64,000 bases of DNA. Source: Microbacterium sp. NIBRBAC000506063. GTDB taxonomy: Bacteria; Actinomycetota; Actinomycetes; Actinomycetales; Microbacteriaceae. The position numbers and the translations under genes are program-made. The stretch lies in the NCBI RefSeq assembly GCF_017968845.1, contig NZ_CP072876.1:1736001-1800000 (forward strand). The letters run 5' to 3'. Below are positions 36,771 to 45,047 of this stretch, piece by piece; within the stretch, counting starts at the first letter, position 1, and the number at the start of each line of letters is the position of its first letter. Below the pieces are notes generated by a model that ran no database searches, was not told the origin of the DNA, and saw nothing but the letters and a program-made list of their open reading frames with translations.

Positions 36771-37412
36771 ATGGAAGTCAGCGAGACGCTCAAGAAGGCG
36801 TGGACTGCCGTCGAGGATGCCGGTCTGCCCGAGAAGATTCAGGAAGTTGCGTTCCGCGAAGCGGTGCGACTGCTCGCCCCCACTCAGGTCGTGGCGGCTG
36901 CCCCTGCCGCCGCACCGCGCTCGTCTGGCCAGACGGAGAAGTCTGCCCAGACAAGCGGGCCCACCGGGAGTGGTACGAGCCGCGGTGGCTCCAACGGCGA
37001 CGGGTCCAAGATCACCGAGGCTGAGAGCACGATCCTCGACAAAGTCGAGCAGCATACGGCCGTCTCCCGCGCGAAGCTGGAGGAACTGGTCCACCTCGAT
37101 GACGGGGTCCTGAAGGTCAGCCTCCCCGGTATCAAGTTGGGCAAGAATAACGCCGACAAGACGCGGGCGATCGCGCAGATCCTCACCATCGTGCGCGGCT
37201 TCGGTCTGGACGAGGGCGAGACCTCGCTGGAACTCGTGCGAGCCGAGGCCCAGCGGCTCAAGTGCTACGACTCGGCGAACTTCTCGTCGCAGATCAAGGT
37301 ACTGAACGGCTACCTCATCACCGGTAGCGGCACTAATCGCCGCATCCGGGCGAAGTCCGGTGCCATCAACGGGTTCCCCGCATTCGTGGACAGCCTCCTG
37401 GGCGAGTCGTGA
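36771..37412 (+). CDS. Island gene A: unknown protein, possible winged-helix C-terminus
   Basis: I do not recognise this 213-residue protein. A helical N-terminus (SETLKKAWTAVEDAGLPEKI…AFREAVRLL) is joined by an Ala/Gly/Ser-rich linker (residues about 40-80) to a C-terminal part starting TEAESTILDKVEQHTAVSRAKLEELVHLDDG. That C-terminal region has the helix-turn-helix-strand rhythm of a winged helix and ends in LNGYLITGSGTNRRIRAKSG. It overlaps the next gene by four bases, so the two are co-translated. A sensing, DNA-binding or antitoxin role is speculation. Confidence 0.75.
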   Translation: MEVSETLKKAWTAVEDAGLPEKIQEVAFREAVRLLAPTQVVAAAPAAAPRSSGQTEKSAQTSGPTGSGTSRGGSNGDGSKITEAESTILDKVEQHTAVSRAKLEELVHLDDGVLKVSLPGIKLGKNNADKTRAIAQILTIVRGFGLDEGETSLELVRAEAQRLKCYDSANFSSQIKVLNGYLITGSGTNRRIRAKSGAINGFPAFVDSLLGES

Positions 37413-38179
37413 CCGCGCTCGACGATCGCGTCCAGCAGGGCTTCATCGCCGCGGGCATTCCCGCCGAACTGGTGAAGGAGCTGCTGGAGGCGTTCGCCGA
37501 GGCGAAGCGGCGGTTCTACCGGGACGACCTGCGGCCCTCCGAGATCGAGGGCGCTCGGTTCTCGGAGGCCGTGTTCCGGATCCTCGAGTGGGCGACGACG
37601 CAGCAGTACACGCCGCTCGGCGGCAACCTGCCCAAGATCCCGACCCTGATGGGCAAATTCGAGCAGGCTACGGCTGCGCCTGAGAGCGTCCGCTTCCACA
37701 TCCCGCGTACGCTCCGTCTAATTTACGACGTGCGGAACAAGCGGGACGTGGCGCACCTTGGCGACGGCATCGACCCGAACCAGCAGGACGCCACGATGGT
37801 CGTTCGGAACATGGAGTGGGTGCTCGCAGAACTTGTTCGGCTCCACCACAACATGTCTGCGACCGAGGCGCACGGGATCATCGTCGACTTGGTATCGAAG
37901 GACGTCCCGCTGATCCAGGTCTTCGACGGCTTCCCGCGCGTGTTGAAGCAGTTGAAGGCATCGGACCACGTGCTCACCCTGCTCTACTGGCGCGGTGTCG
38001 AGGGTGCCACTTTCACCGAGTTGCACTCCTGGGCGAGGGCAGCGATGCGCGCCAACCTGAAGCGCACCCTGAACACGCTGGACGCCAAGGATCTGATTCA
38101 CCTCAACGGTGACCGCCACGTTCTGACTAACCTCGGCGAACGGGACGTCGAGCAGCGCAAGTTGCTCGAACCGCAGTAG
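37409..38179 (+). CDS. Island gene B: unknown protein with HEPN-like RNx(5)H motif
   Basis: A 256-residue protein, unbroken. A helical region contains RFSEAVFRILEWATTQQY and then RTLRLIYDVRNKRDVAHLGD, where RNKRDVAH fits the HEPN nuclease motif R-N-x(5)-H and resembles the end of Abi_C-type abortive infection proteins. HDxx-like helices follow (MVVRNMEWVLAELVRLHHNM). The last 70 residues look like a winged helix (VLTLLYWRGVEGATFTELHSWAR…LNTLDAKDLIHLNGDRHVLT). An RNase toxin or defence effector controlled by its partner gene A is a reasonable hypothesis; no activity is proved. Confidence 0.78.
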   Translation: MTALDDRVQQGFIAAGIPAELVKELLEAFAEAKRRFYRDDLRPSEIEGARFSEAVFRILEWATTQQYTPLGGNLPKIPTLMGKFEQATAAPESVRFHIPRTLRLIYDVRNKRDVAHLGDGIDPNQQDATMVVRNMEWVLAELVRLHHNMSATEAHGIIVDLVSKDVPLIQVFDGFPRVLKQLKASDHVLTLLYWRGVEGATFTELHSWARAAMRANLKRTLNTLDAKDLIHLNGDRHVLTNLGERDVEQRKLLEPQ

Positions 38180-38222
38180 GTCGTTCCCTGGAGCCTCCGA
38201 CACAAGCCATACCGAACCTCTC

Positions 38223-38737
38223 GTGGGCTCCCGCCGATCTTCCAGCAGTTCGCGGAGGCCGGCCAAGCCTTCTTCGCCGGCCTGCTCGACGAGGATTTCA
38301 TCGAGCCCACGCCGGCCCGCGAACCCGGCACGGGAGGCAATGGCGAAGGCGGCAGCCTTCCGGTAATCACCATGCAAGACCACGTGCTACTGGAGAACCT
38401 CACCCTGCTCACGGCCGACCCCAAGATTGCGGAGGCCCTCGCGGTCCTGACAGATGTCGGCGTCAGCACTGGAGAGCAGTTCGACCGTTTGCGGCGGATC
38501 ACCCCAACTGAGCAGGCCTCCCGCAAGGCCAAGCGGGCGCCGCTCGAAGAGCTCGTGAAGACCGCCGTCGGCAAGTTCCTCGCCAAACTCAGCCTCAAAC
38601 ACGCCCGAGCGGTGCGGTCCGCGCGCCGGTCCGCAGCTCAGGTCATGAGCTGCGTGATCAGAGCGGATGCTGCGGCACCGGCACCCGAGTTGGCTGCCGA
38701 GGTAAGCACGCCCTCAGCGGTAGCAAGAGCTTCTTGA
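38223..38737 (+). CDS. Island gene C: unknown protein (frame broken, ends uncertain)
   Basis: About 171 residues if GTG 38223 is the start and one C is restored near 38231 (TCCCGCCG to TCCCCGCCG), giving MGSPPIFQQFAEAGQAFFAG. The middle has a glycine-rich linker and DHVLLENLTLLTADPKIAEALAVLTDVGVSTGEQFDRLRR; the tail is basic and helical (LEELVKTAVGKFLAKLSLKH). Its last 100 bases overlap the 3' end of the opposing gene, so the true stop may be earlier. No family recognised. It follows gene B by 43 bases and may be the third member of the unit. Confidence 0.5.
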
Positions 38738-39277
38738 GCACGCGCTGGTCCGGCTCGGTCTTCGCTGCCTCCTCGACCACGAGCGTCGCCGCTTCACGGG
38801 CGGCGTCTACCTCGTCAGGGTCAATCCCTGAGTGGCCTCGATCAGCGCTAATGCGCGGCCGACAGCATCAGCCAGTTGCTCGTATCCGGCAGCGATCGGT
38901 ACTTGCTGTGTGATGGTGCTGCCTTCAAGGGCGATGTTCACATTGCTGCCATTGACGACAATGACGTGACCGTTGCCTGATGGTGAGGCAGGAACAGGCG
39001 GGGTCTTGGCCCACTTGACCGAGATGTGACGCATGTTGCGGCTCCCGGCGTCGAGCACGTCGACGTGCGTCGCGTACACGTGCTGTTGCCCGCCGCGCGG
39101 GTCATCCCAGGTCAGCTGGTCGCCCTCGTAGATCGGGGTGTCGACGTTGAAGTCGACGGACTTGGACTGTACCAGGCCGTCGAAGACCTCAACGTTCCGA
39201 CCGGGAGCTTCGGCGCCGGGCGTGACGGTGACCCTCTTCGTTCCGAAAGTCTTGCCGAACGTCTGGATGAACGTCAT
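38638..39277 (-). CDS. Island gene D: unknown protein with Asn/Gly-rich beta segment (frame broken twice)
   Basis: About 213 residues after repair. The N-terminal half (TFIQTFGKTFGTKRVTVTPG…VSVKWAK) looks beta-rich and ends in the motif HVIVVNGSNVNIALEGSTIT, a short repeat-like strand that recalls amyloid-type signalling motifs. A helical C-terminus follows (YEQLADAVGRALALIEA, then HSGIDPDEVDAAREAATLVV and LITQLMT). The second half appears only after adding one base near 38834 (CCC run) and one near 38712 (GGG run); the resulting helices are regular, which supports the repair. Function unknown. Confidence 0.6.
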
Positions 39278-39340
39278 GTCGTCTTCCTCTCCGGGGCGAC
39301 TGAGAGCCATCATTGCCTCCGGTTCATTTTCGCTTGGTGG

Positions 39341-40063
39341 TCATGGTGTCGAATCGATCTCAACGAACTGGAGCAGTTCAACGCCCAGGGGCTTCGTGCG
39401 CTGCTGGAGGGGTCCGCTTGGAGTCATCATCGTGTTCAGGGGTGCGTTGTCGAGTAGGCCAGCGTTCTGTAGCTCATCGAGCACCGGCGTCACGAGCTGC
39501 CGCCAACCGGCAACGCTCGGGAAGACGTACTTCTCGAGAAGCGCCCCGAGCGACGAAGCGCCCCACTGAGCAGGTTCGTGCCAGTCGGCCGTGCTCGCTT
39601 TGATCCATGCCCGCGGGTCGCGGAAGAAGTTGAGCATCGCGAAGTGCAGGTCGTCGTAGCGCGCCACAAGAGTCAGGAACTGTGCCCGTTTCGACTCATC
39701 GATGGTGCTCCACGGGCCAGCGTGCCGGACGGCTGAAGCGAGCCGGGTGCGCTTCTCCGCGCTGGAGGTCTCGGCGGCAGCTCTGGATGCACGCTCATAT
39801 GCAGCCATGAACTCGTCGGAATCCAACACGGCCTCGGGCGTGAGCCCGTCGACACGCGTCAAGACGTCTTCCACAACACGAGCGACCGCCACGTTGAACT
39901 TGTGCTGCCGTGCGCCCTGACGTTCGGCAAGCAGTCCTGAGGTGAACTGCGCCACGACGCCACCGACCAGGGGAACTGCTGAAATCCCAGCCAGGCCGGC
40001 ATTGATCATGGTGTCCCTGAGCGGTGAATGCCCTGGCACACGATCGTCGAGCGAATCCGTCAT
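39341..40063 (-). CDS. Island gene E: unknown protein, DUF4393-like pattern
   Basis: A 240-residue protein upstream of gene D on the same strand, 63 bases apart. An amphipathic glycine-containing stretch (AGLAGISAVPLVGGVVAQFTSGLLAER) is followed by a helical domain with EKRTRLASAVRHAGPW and RAQFLTLVARYDDLHFAMLNFFRDP. It ends in a winged-helix-like tail closing with TPSGPLQQRTKPLGVELLQF. This order of features resembles DUF4393-type proteins of phage-defence and mobile regions, by memory of the pattern only. It may act with gene D. Confidence 0.65.
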   Translation of the reverse strand: MTDSLDDRVPGHSPLRDTMINAGLAGISAVPLVGGVVAQFTSGLLAERQGARQHKFNVAVARVVEDVLTRVDGLTPEAVLDSDEFMAAYERASRAAAETSSAEKRTRLASAVRHAGPWSTIDESKRAQFLTLVARYDDLHFAMLNFFRDPRAWIKASTADWHEPAQWGASSLGALLEKYVFPSVAGWRQLVTPVLDELQNAGLLDNAPLNTMMTPSGPLQQRTKPLGVELLQFVEIDSTP

Positions 40064-40198
40064 AGCTCCGATTCTCGCGCAGCCCACCGACAAACCCGGT
40101 CCGACTGGACCTCCCGTTCGATAGAGCGAGCTGACAAGCACGACTCGGTGAGACTGCCCTTCGGCAGTCGTGAACCGGTCCGATGACAATATGTACCT

Positions 40199-40669
40199 AT
40201 GGATGGCTTCGTCAGTTGGGTGGTGCGGCACCGCATCGTCATCGGCGTTGTGCTGTTCGGGCTTGGCCTCGGAACCTCTGTGTTGCTCGCTTTCGGTGCG
40301 TCCTCGGCTGACCCGCCCGACGGCGCTCAGAGCGCCCTTCTAGTTATCATCAGCGGCCTGTTCAACGTCGGTGGTGCATGGGCGGTATCACGCCGGCCTG
40401 GCGGCCCAAACCTCACTGGTTCACAAGTGGCCGTTCGTCACCTCGCCAAGATCACGACCGATGTCGGCAAGCTGGCGCAGTTCGCCGACGAGGCCTTCGA
40501 AGGCAGACCCGCTGGAAAGAATCGCGAGGACGTAGGGCAGTTGAGTTGGAAACTCAGTGACATTGAGAGCCGCCTAATCACGAACCTTGAAGATTGGGCG
40601 AAGGTCTACCCGGACCTGATCGAAAACGGACCTAGCGATGCGAGCGGTCAAGAACCGGAGGAACAATGA
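40199..40669 (+). CDS. Island gene F: small membrane protein
   Basis: A 156-residue protein with two membrane spans (IVIGVVLFGLGLGTSVLLAF and SALLVIISGLFNVGGAWAVS) and a cytoplasmic helical tail (VRHLAKITTDVGKLAQFADEAF…LSDIESRLITNLEDW). It reads divergently from genes D/E and overlaps gene G by four bases. No family recognised. A membrane-anchored sensor or scaffold for gene G is a guess from their coupling. Confidence 0.65.
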   Translation: MDGFVSWVVRHRIVIGVVLFGLGLGTSVLLAFGASSADPPDGAQSALLVIISGLFNVGGAWAVSRRPGGPNLTGSQVAVRHLAKITTDVGKLAQFADEAFEGRPAGKNREDVGQLSWKLSDIESRLITNLEDWAKVYPDLIENGPSDASGQEPEEQ

Positions 40670-41085
40670 GCGACGAACTGATCCAGGCCAAGGTGGCGCG
40701 CATCATCAATAACACCGACCTGGCACTTAACAAGGGTGCTGATGACGGTGTGGAAGAGGGCATGAAGTTCGCCATCCTTAGTGACGCTGGCGAAGAGATC
40801 CGAGACCCCGACACCGACGAGGTTCTGGACTCGATTCAGATTGCCAAGACCGTGGTAAAGATCATCCATTCTGCCTCCCGCTCGTCGATCGGACGGACCT
40901 TCCGCAAGCACGAGTCAGCGGGGATCTTCAACGCATTTGGGCAGGGCTCAACCCGATACGAGACTCTCGCGACCGACGAGAGCCGCGTCCAGCAGGAACT
41001 TGACCCGAAGAAGGCCAAAGTCAAAGTTGGCGATCGCGCTGTGGAGTACACGGGAGAATACACCGGTATCGTCTACGACTTCTGA
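40666..41085 (+). CDS. Island gene G: FlgT-C-like beta-domain protein
   Basis: A 139-residue soluble protein. The segment LIQAKVARIINNTDLALNKG-ADDGVEEGMKFAI-LSDAGEEIRDPDTDEVLDSIQI matches the K-G-x-x-D-G-V-x-x-G-M-x-F rhythm seen in FlgT C-terminal and related small beta-barrel domains. A helical or flexible stretch and a final strand pair (KVGDRAVEYTGEYTG) follow. It is translationally coupled to the membrane protein F. A weak hairpin (41093-41125) follows the stop. Confidence 0.65.
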   Translation: MSDELIQAKVARIINNTDLALNKGADDGVEEGMKFAILSDAGEEIRDPDTDEVLDSIQIAKTVVKIIHSASRSSIGRTFRKHESAGIFNAFGQGSTRYETLATDESRVQQELDPKKAKVKVGDRAVEYTGEYTGIVYDF

Positions 41086-41165
41086 TCCGTGACCGGCGCG
41101 CCGTGTGGGCGGTGCGGCGCACCGGCTGGCTTCCGAGAACAGAAGATCGCCAGGTTGGCGAGTTG

Positions 41166-41531
41166 TCAGCCGGTCCCACCGTTGTGGTCTCGTACGACTG
41201 CGTAGTTGGTCCGTGCAGCGTCGTGGCCGAGCTTCTTCGCGACGAACTCTGACCGCTGCGTGCCGTCGGCAGCCGTGTAGGACTTCACGTAGCCCTCGGC
41301 GAGGAACCAGTCAGACCTGAGGAACTTCGAGTACGACTCCTCCGCAGCGCTCCGGTATTGCACCAGATCGTGGAACGTGGTGTTGACCTTGACGGTCGAT
41401 CCGTCCTTCTCACGTTGATAGTGCTCTTGGCCGATCTTCGCGTAAAAGCGGGCATCGCCCGTGCGGGTGAAGCTGAGCGAGGGCTCTGATGCGATGAAAC
41501 CGGATAGAGACCGCTGAGTATGGAGTGTCAC
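41166..41531 (-). CDS. Conjugation-type single-stranded DNA-binding protein
   Basis: A 121-residue OB-fold protein resembling the SSB-like proteins of actinobacterial conjugative plasmids and integrative elements: GFIASEPSLSFTRTGDARFY, then IGQEHYQREKDGSTVKVNTT and FHDLVQYRSAAEESYSKF, closing with FVAKKLGHDAARTNY. It lacks the acidic C-terminal tail of the chromosomal Ssb. Its presence suggests this island descends from a conjugative element that has lost its transfer genes. Confidence 0.8.
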   Translation of the reverse strand: MTLHTQRSLSGFIASEPSLSFTRTGDARFYAKIGQEHYQREKDGSTVKVNTTFHDLVQYRSAAEESYSKFLRSDWFLAEGYVKSYTAADGTQRSEFVAKKLGHDAARTNYAVVRDHNGGTG

Positions 41532-41558
41532 GCGTTCTCCTCGTGAGATTCGGCACTG

Positions 41559-41946
41559 CTATGTCACCGCTTCTGCGTTGTTCCGCGGCTTACGGGGAGT
41601 ACCCGGCGCTCCTCGGCGACCAGGCCGGAGCCCCACACCCCGGTGCAGTAACTGAGTCTGTACCCGGCTCGGTCCGATGCCGTACCTCTTGCCGATGGCG
41701 GCGAGGCTGTACCCTGCTCATATAGTTCCACGAACGCGTCGGCCTCATTGACCTGGGGACTCGGTCGCGTGCTTCAACGTCGTGGCGGCGTAGGTGCGCG
41801 CGAACGGTCGACCGGTGCAGGTCGTATCGCTGCGCCAGCTCCGATACGCGGGCACCCTGGCGGTACTGGCTGACGAGCGCCCCGATCTCTGTCGCGTCCA
41901 GGCGTGTTCCAGCCATCTCAATCGATGCCGCCACAGGGCCGCGCAT
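41559..41946 (-). CDS. Helix-turn-helix protein, resolvase/invertase-tail type (frame broken twice)
   Basis: About 129 residues with two consecutive HTH units: DATEIGALVSQYRQGARVSELAQRYDLHRSTVRAHLRRH and, after adding one C near 41756 and one G near 41721, ADAFVELYEQGYSLAAIGKRYGIGPSRVQTQLLHRG. Such repeats form the DNA-binding tails of serine recombinases; no catalytic domain is upstream, so this is a remnant or a small stand-alone DNA-binding protein. It marks the island's right boundary. The 41947-42133 gap shows no clear gene. Confidence 0.65.
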
Positions 41947-42133
41947 GTCACTTCTGGGCGAAGTCGAGGTACGCCTGGGTAGGAGGAGACTCCCGTCCTT
42001 GGCCCGTTTTATCAGGGTTTTCAGCGCCCGCCGGGTGTTCCAGGACCCTCTCATTTGGACTACTTGATCAGATCCTCGGCTCAGCCGGCGATTTTTCCGT
42101 CCCGCGCCGTGATCGCGGACGCCGGGCCGGAGC

Positions 42134-43148
42134 TCACATCCGGTCGAAACGGGTGCGGGCCAGCCGGTGCAGCATGAGCGCGACATCGAGTCGCGTCCGG
42201 CCGGAGGGCGTCGTGGGGTCGTATCCGAGCAGTGCGGGAAGCTTCTGCAGGCGGGCATTCATCGACGAATGGTGGATGCCGGCATCGGCTGCGAGGGCCC
42301 GCACGCTGGTGCCCGCGGTGATCCCGTGCAGCAGCGGCAGGGTCCAGGTGGCGGCCAGCAGCCGATCGACGTCCTCGACGTCGGGGTGAACCGTGGGCCG
42401 CTGATCCTCCGCCTCCGCGAGGCTCAGGAGAGCGCCGAGATCGTCGGCGCGTACGACCGGATGCCGGGAGTCGCTGAGTCGCAGGGCGACGAGAGCCGAG
42501 CGCCATGAGACCCGCACGTCCATCGGGGAAGAAGCGACGACGCCGATGCCCGCCTGCTCTGCCGGGTGCGGCCCGTCGTCCGCCGTCAGAACTGCGCGGA
42601 CCACGCCGAACCTGGTCGCGACGATGGCATGCGGCAGCGGGCGAGTGAGCTGCGCCGACGAGAGCACCGCGATCGTGCGGATCGGCGCATGCGTCGGGAA
42701 GGCGAGGTGCGCGACCGCCTCCTCTCGCTCGCTGTCGGTGGCATCGCCGGCCAGCAGCACCTCCACGGCGCGCCGGGTCGGTGCCGTGGTGTCGAGCCTG
42801 TGCGAGATGATCGACAGGGAGATCGCGAGCCGTTCGAGGATCATCGCATCGTTGGCGTGCGGCGCCTCGGCGCGCTCGATCCAGACGACGGCGTCCTCGC
42901 CGAAGCGGACCGCAGGCCAGCCCTCGGGGAGCCCGGTCGCGGCGAGGATCCGTCGGCCTCGAAGAGAAGCCCTCTGCGCGTGCAGCGGGACGATAGCCGA
43001 CCGGGGCCCCGCTGAGCACAGCCGCTCCCCGCAGCATGCCTTCCGCGCGGACACGGCCGTCGACGAGCCTGTCGAAGTACTCGATCACCCGCAGCGTCTC
43101 GCTGGCCTCCGGGTCGAGTGCGCTGAGCCTTCCTGCGAGCTCCTTCAT
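42134..43148 (-). CDS. PucR-type transcription regulator (frame broken twice)
   Basis: About 338 residues. The start KELAGRLSALDPEASETLRVIEYFDRLVDG leads to a GAF-like central region (PEGWPAVRFGEDAVVWIERA) and the C-terminal PucR HTH (LLHGITAGTSVRALAADAGIHHSSMNARLQKL). Two bases lost around 42967 and 42955, both in G runs on the coding strand, must be restored (AEGLLFEADGILAATG). PucR/CdaR regulators usually sense a metabolite. The alpha/beta hydrolase gene follows upstream in the same orientation, 59 bases away, and may be a target. Confidence 0.85.
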
Positions 43149-43207
43149 CGCAGCATCCCTTCGCCGTCATGCCCCACCCTACGCGAGCGGGGCATGACGG
43201 TCAGCGG

Positions 43208-44171
43208 TCAGGCGTCGAGCATGCGGGTCAGCCAGCGGTTGCGGGTCTCGACCATTGCGATCGACAGCTCCGCGTGAGGGGCGAGTCCGTCGAAGCCGTG
43301 GAACCCGCCGGGCCACACATGCAGCTCGCACTCGCCGCCGGCGGCCCAGATGCCCGAAGCATAGGCGACGTCCTCATCGCGGAACACCTCGGCGCTGCCG
43401 ACGTCGATGAAGGTCGGAGGCAGGCCCGAGAGATCGTCGGCCCGCGCCGGCGCTGCGTAGATCGAGACGGCGTCTGTGCCGCGACGATCGCCGAGCAGGG
43501 CATCCCAGCCGGTGTCGTTGCTGGCGCGATCCCACACCCGACGCCCTGGAACTGGTGAGAGGAGACCGTTTCGTTGCGGTCATCGATCATCGGATAGATG
43601 AGCAGCGAGGCGCGCAGCGCCGGTCCCTTGCGGTCCCGAGCGAGAAGCGTGACGCCGGCGGACAGTCCGCCCCGGCGCTCGCACCTCCGACGATGAGGCG
43701 GGAGAGGTCGATGCCGAGCTCGTCGGCATGCTCGGCGGTCCAGACCAGGCCCGCGTAGCAGTCCTCGACCGGCACCGGATCGGGAAACTCCGGCGCAAGA
43801 CGGTACTCGACGGAGACGATCACGGCTCCGTGGCTGGCGATGTACGGCAGGAAGCCCTGGACGCCCTGAAGGCGGTTGCCGAGGATCATCCCACCGCCGT
43901 GGATGTGATAGATCCCGGGACCCGGCGTGGTCTGATCGGGGCGCCGGAAGATCGATGCGACGATCTCCCCGCCGTCGAAGCCCGCGATCGTGCGCTCCTC
44001 GTGCACGGCGCCGACCGCGGCGACCTGCTCGGCGAACGTCGGATCCTCCGGCATCTGGCGCAGCGCCGGGATCATCTCCGGAGTGACGGTCGGCGGGATC
44101 ATCTCCGCGATCAGATCCAGAGCGGCGTTCAGCTCGGGGTCGAAGGGCGGGCTGGGGTGGATGCTGGTCAT
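43208..44171 (-). CDS. Alpha/beta hydrolase, hormone-sensitive-lipase family (frame broken twice)
   Basis: A carboxylesterase of about 321 residues. The oxyanion hole is IYHIHGGGMILGNR, the nucleophile serine lies in VGGASAGGGL (after adding one G near 43676), the catalytic Asp is in DVGSAEVFRDEDV and the His in WPGGFHGFDG. A second break near 43539 (GTCGGGTGTGG) needs one G. ATG 44171 has GAGAT upstream; an in-frame ATG at 44183 is possible. It likely hydrolyses short-chain esters; the physiological substrate is unknown. Confidence 0.9.
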
Positions 44172-44340
44172 CGCGATCTCCATCGGTCGGTCAGGTCCGC
44201 GGCACTGCGGATGACTAGATTCTGGTCGTGCTCCGGAGCTGTCGCGACCGCCGCGTGCTCCTGTTTCGGCGGTAGGCGACCGACACATGGCGCTCCCGCT
44301 CCGCCGGTCGGAGCGCTGGTGTCTGAGTACGATCAGCGAT

Positions 44341-44988
44341 GTGACCACAGATATCGAAGGCGCGGACGCCCGATCCACGAATCTCCCTGTCAAGCTCGTC
44401 CTCGCCCTCATCGGGCTGGTCGTGCTCGGCTTCGGTGCGTGGTTCGGCGCAGCGCACTGGGCGATGTCCGGCACGAAGGTCGTCCTCGATGCGCAGCCGT
44501 TCGAGTGCGCCGGCGACGAGGTGACCCGCTACGCGGATGATGCCTTCGCGACGGAGGATCAGGCGATGTGGCGGCACGCGATCGAGCTGCGCGAAGGGCT
44601 GGACTGCAGCATCCGCTTCCATGTCGTCAATGAAGGCTGGCGTTCCGTCAACGTCGAGAGCATCGTCCTTCCGTTTCTCGGCGCAGAGTCCGCGCTTCCG
44701 ACTGCCACCTCGCTCGGACCACACGGCGATCCTGCGGTCCTCCCGCCGATCGATGCCCGCGTCGACGCCGCCTTCACGATCTCCGGCTCCCCTCTGGAAA
44801 GCGACGACCGGGAGACGTTCGTCGCGCGACTCGCCTCCAACGCCGATGGCTGCGTCTCGGAGGGTGGGGCGATCATCGTGCCCGCACCTGCGGTCGTCGT
44901 GTCGGCGTGGGGGATGTCGCGGACGATCCAACCGGTGGCGAGCGAGCTGGCCTTCCTCGGTACGGTCGACAGCTCCTGCGACGAGTAG
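44341..44988 (+). CDS. Membrane-anchored extracytoplasmic protein, unknown
   Basis: A 215-residue protein with one N-terminal membrane anchor (VLALIGLVVLGFGAWFGAAH) and an exported domain of about 165 residues. Four cysteines (PFECAGDE, GLDCSIRF, NADGCVSEG, DSSCDE) could form two disulfides. Predicted beta-rich. GTG 44341 follows TACGAT by seven bases, matching the leaderless pattern of neighbours. No family recognised. Confidence 0.75.
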   Translation: MTTDIEGADARSTNLPVKLVLALIGLVVLGFGAWFGAAHWAMSGTKVVLDAQPFECAGDEVTRYADDAFATEDQAMWRHAIELREGLDCSIRFHVVNEGWRSVNVESIVLPFLGAESALPTATSLGPHGDPAVLPPIDARVDAAFTISGSPLESDDRETFVARLASNADGCVSEGGAIIVPAPAVVVSAWGMSRTIQPVASELAFLGTVDSSCDE

Positions 44989-45003
44989 GCGCCCCTCCTT
45001 TTC

Positions 45004-45041
45004 CTTGCACTCGTGCAGAAATGCACACTGTGCAATAATCT
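45004..45041 (+). promoter_or_regulatory. TetR operator and promoter
   Basis: An extended inverted repeat, TTGCAC…TGCA…TGCAC…GTGCAA (45005-45034), abuts a TAATCT -10 element at 45036-45041 that ends six bases before the TetR start. A repressor bound here would block its own promoter and that of the coupled efflux gene. Confidence 0.65.
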
Positions 45042-45047
45042 GGAGTG

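Noticed and set aside
36530-37024. Cysteine-containing frame upstream of gene A
   Set aside because: It overlaps the promoter and the first third of gene A, has no ribosome site, and its downstream half is the shadow of gene A.
31204-42080. tRNA-Met 3' end as attL with a matching attR at the island's right end
   Set aside because: I looked for a second copy of the T-arm/acceptor sequence ending in CTCCGCTACCA between 41 and 42.3 kb and found none.
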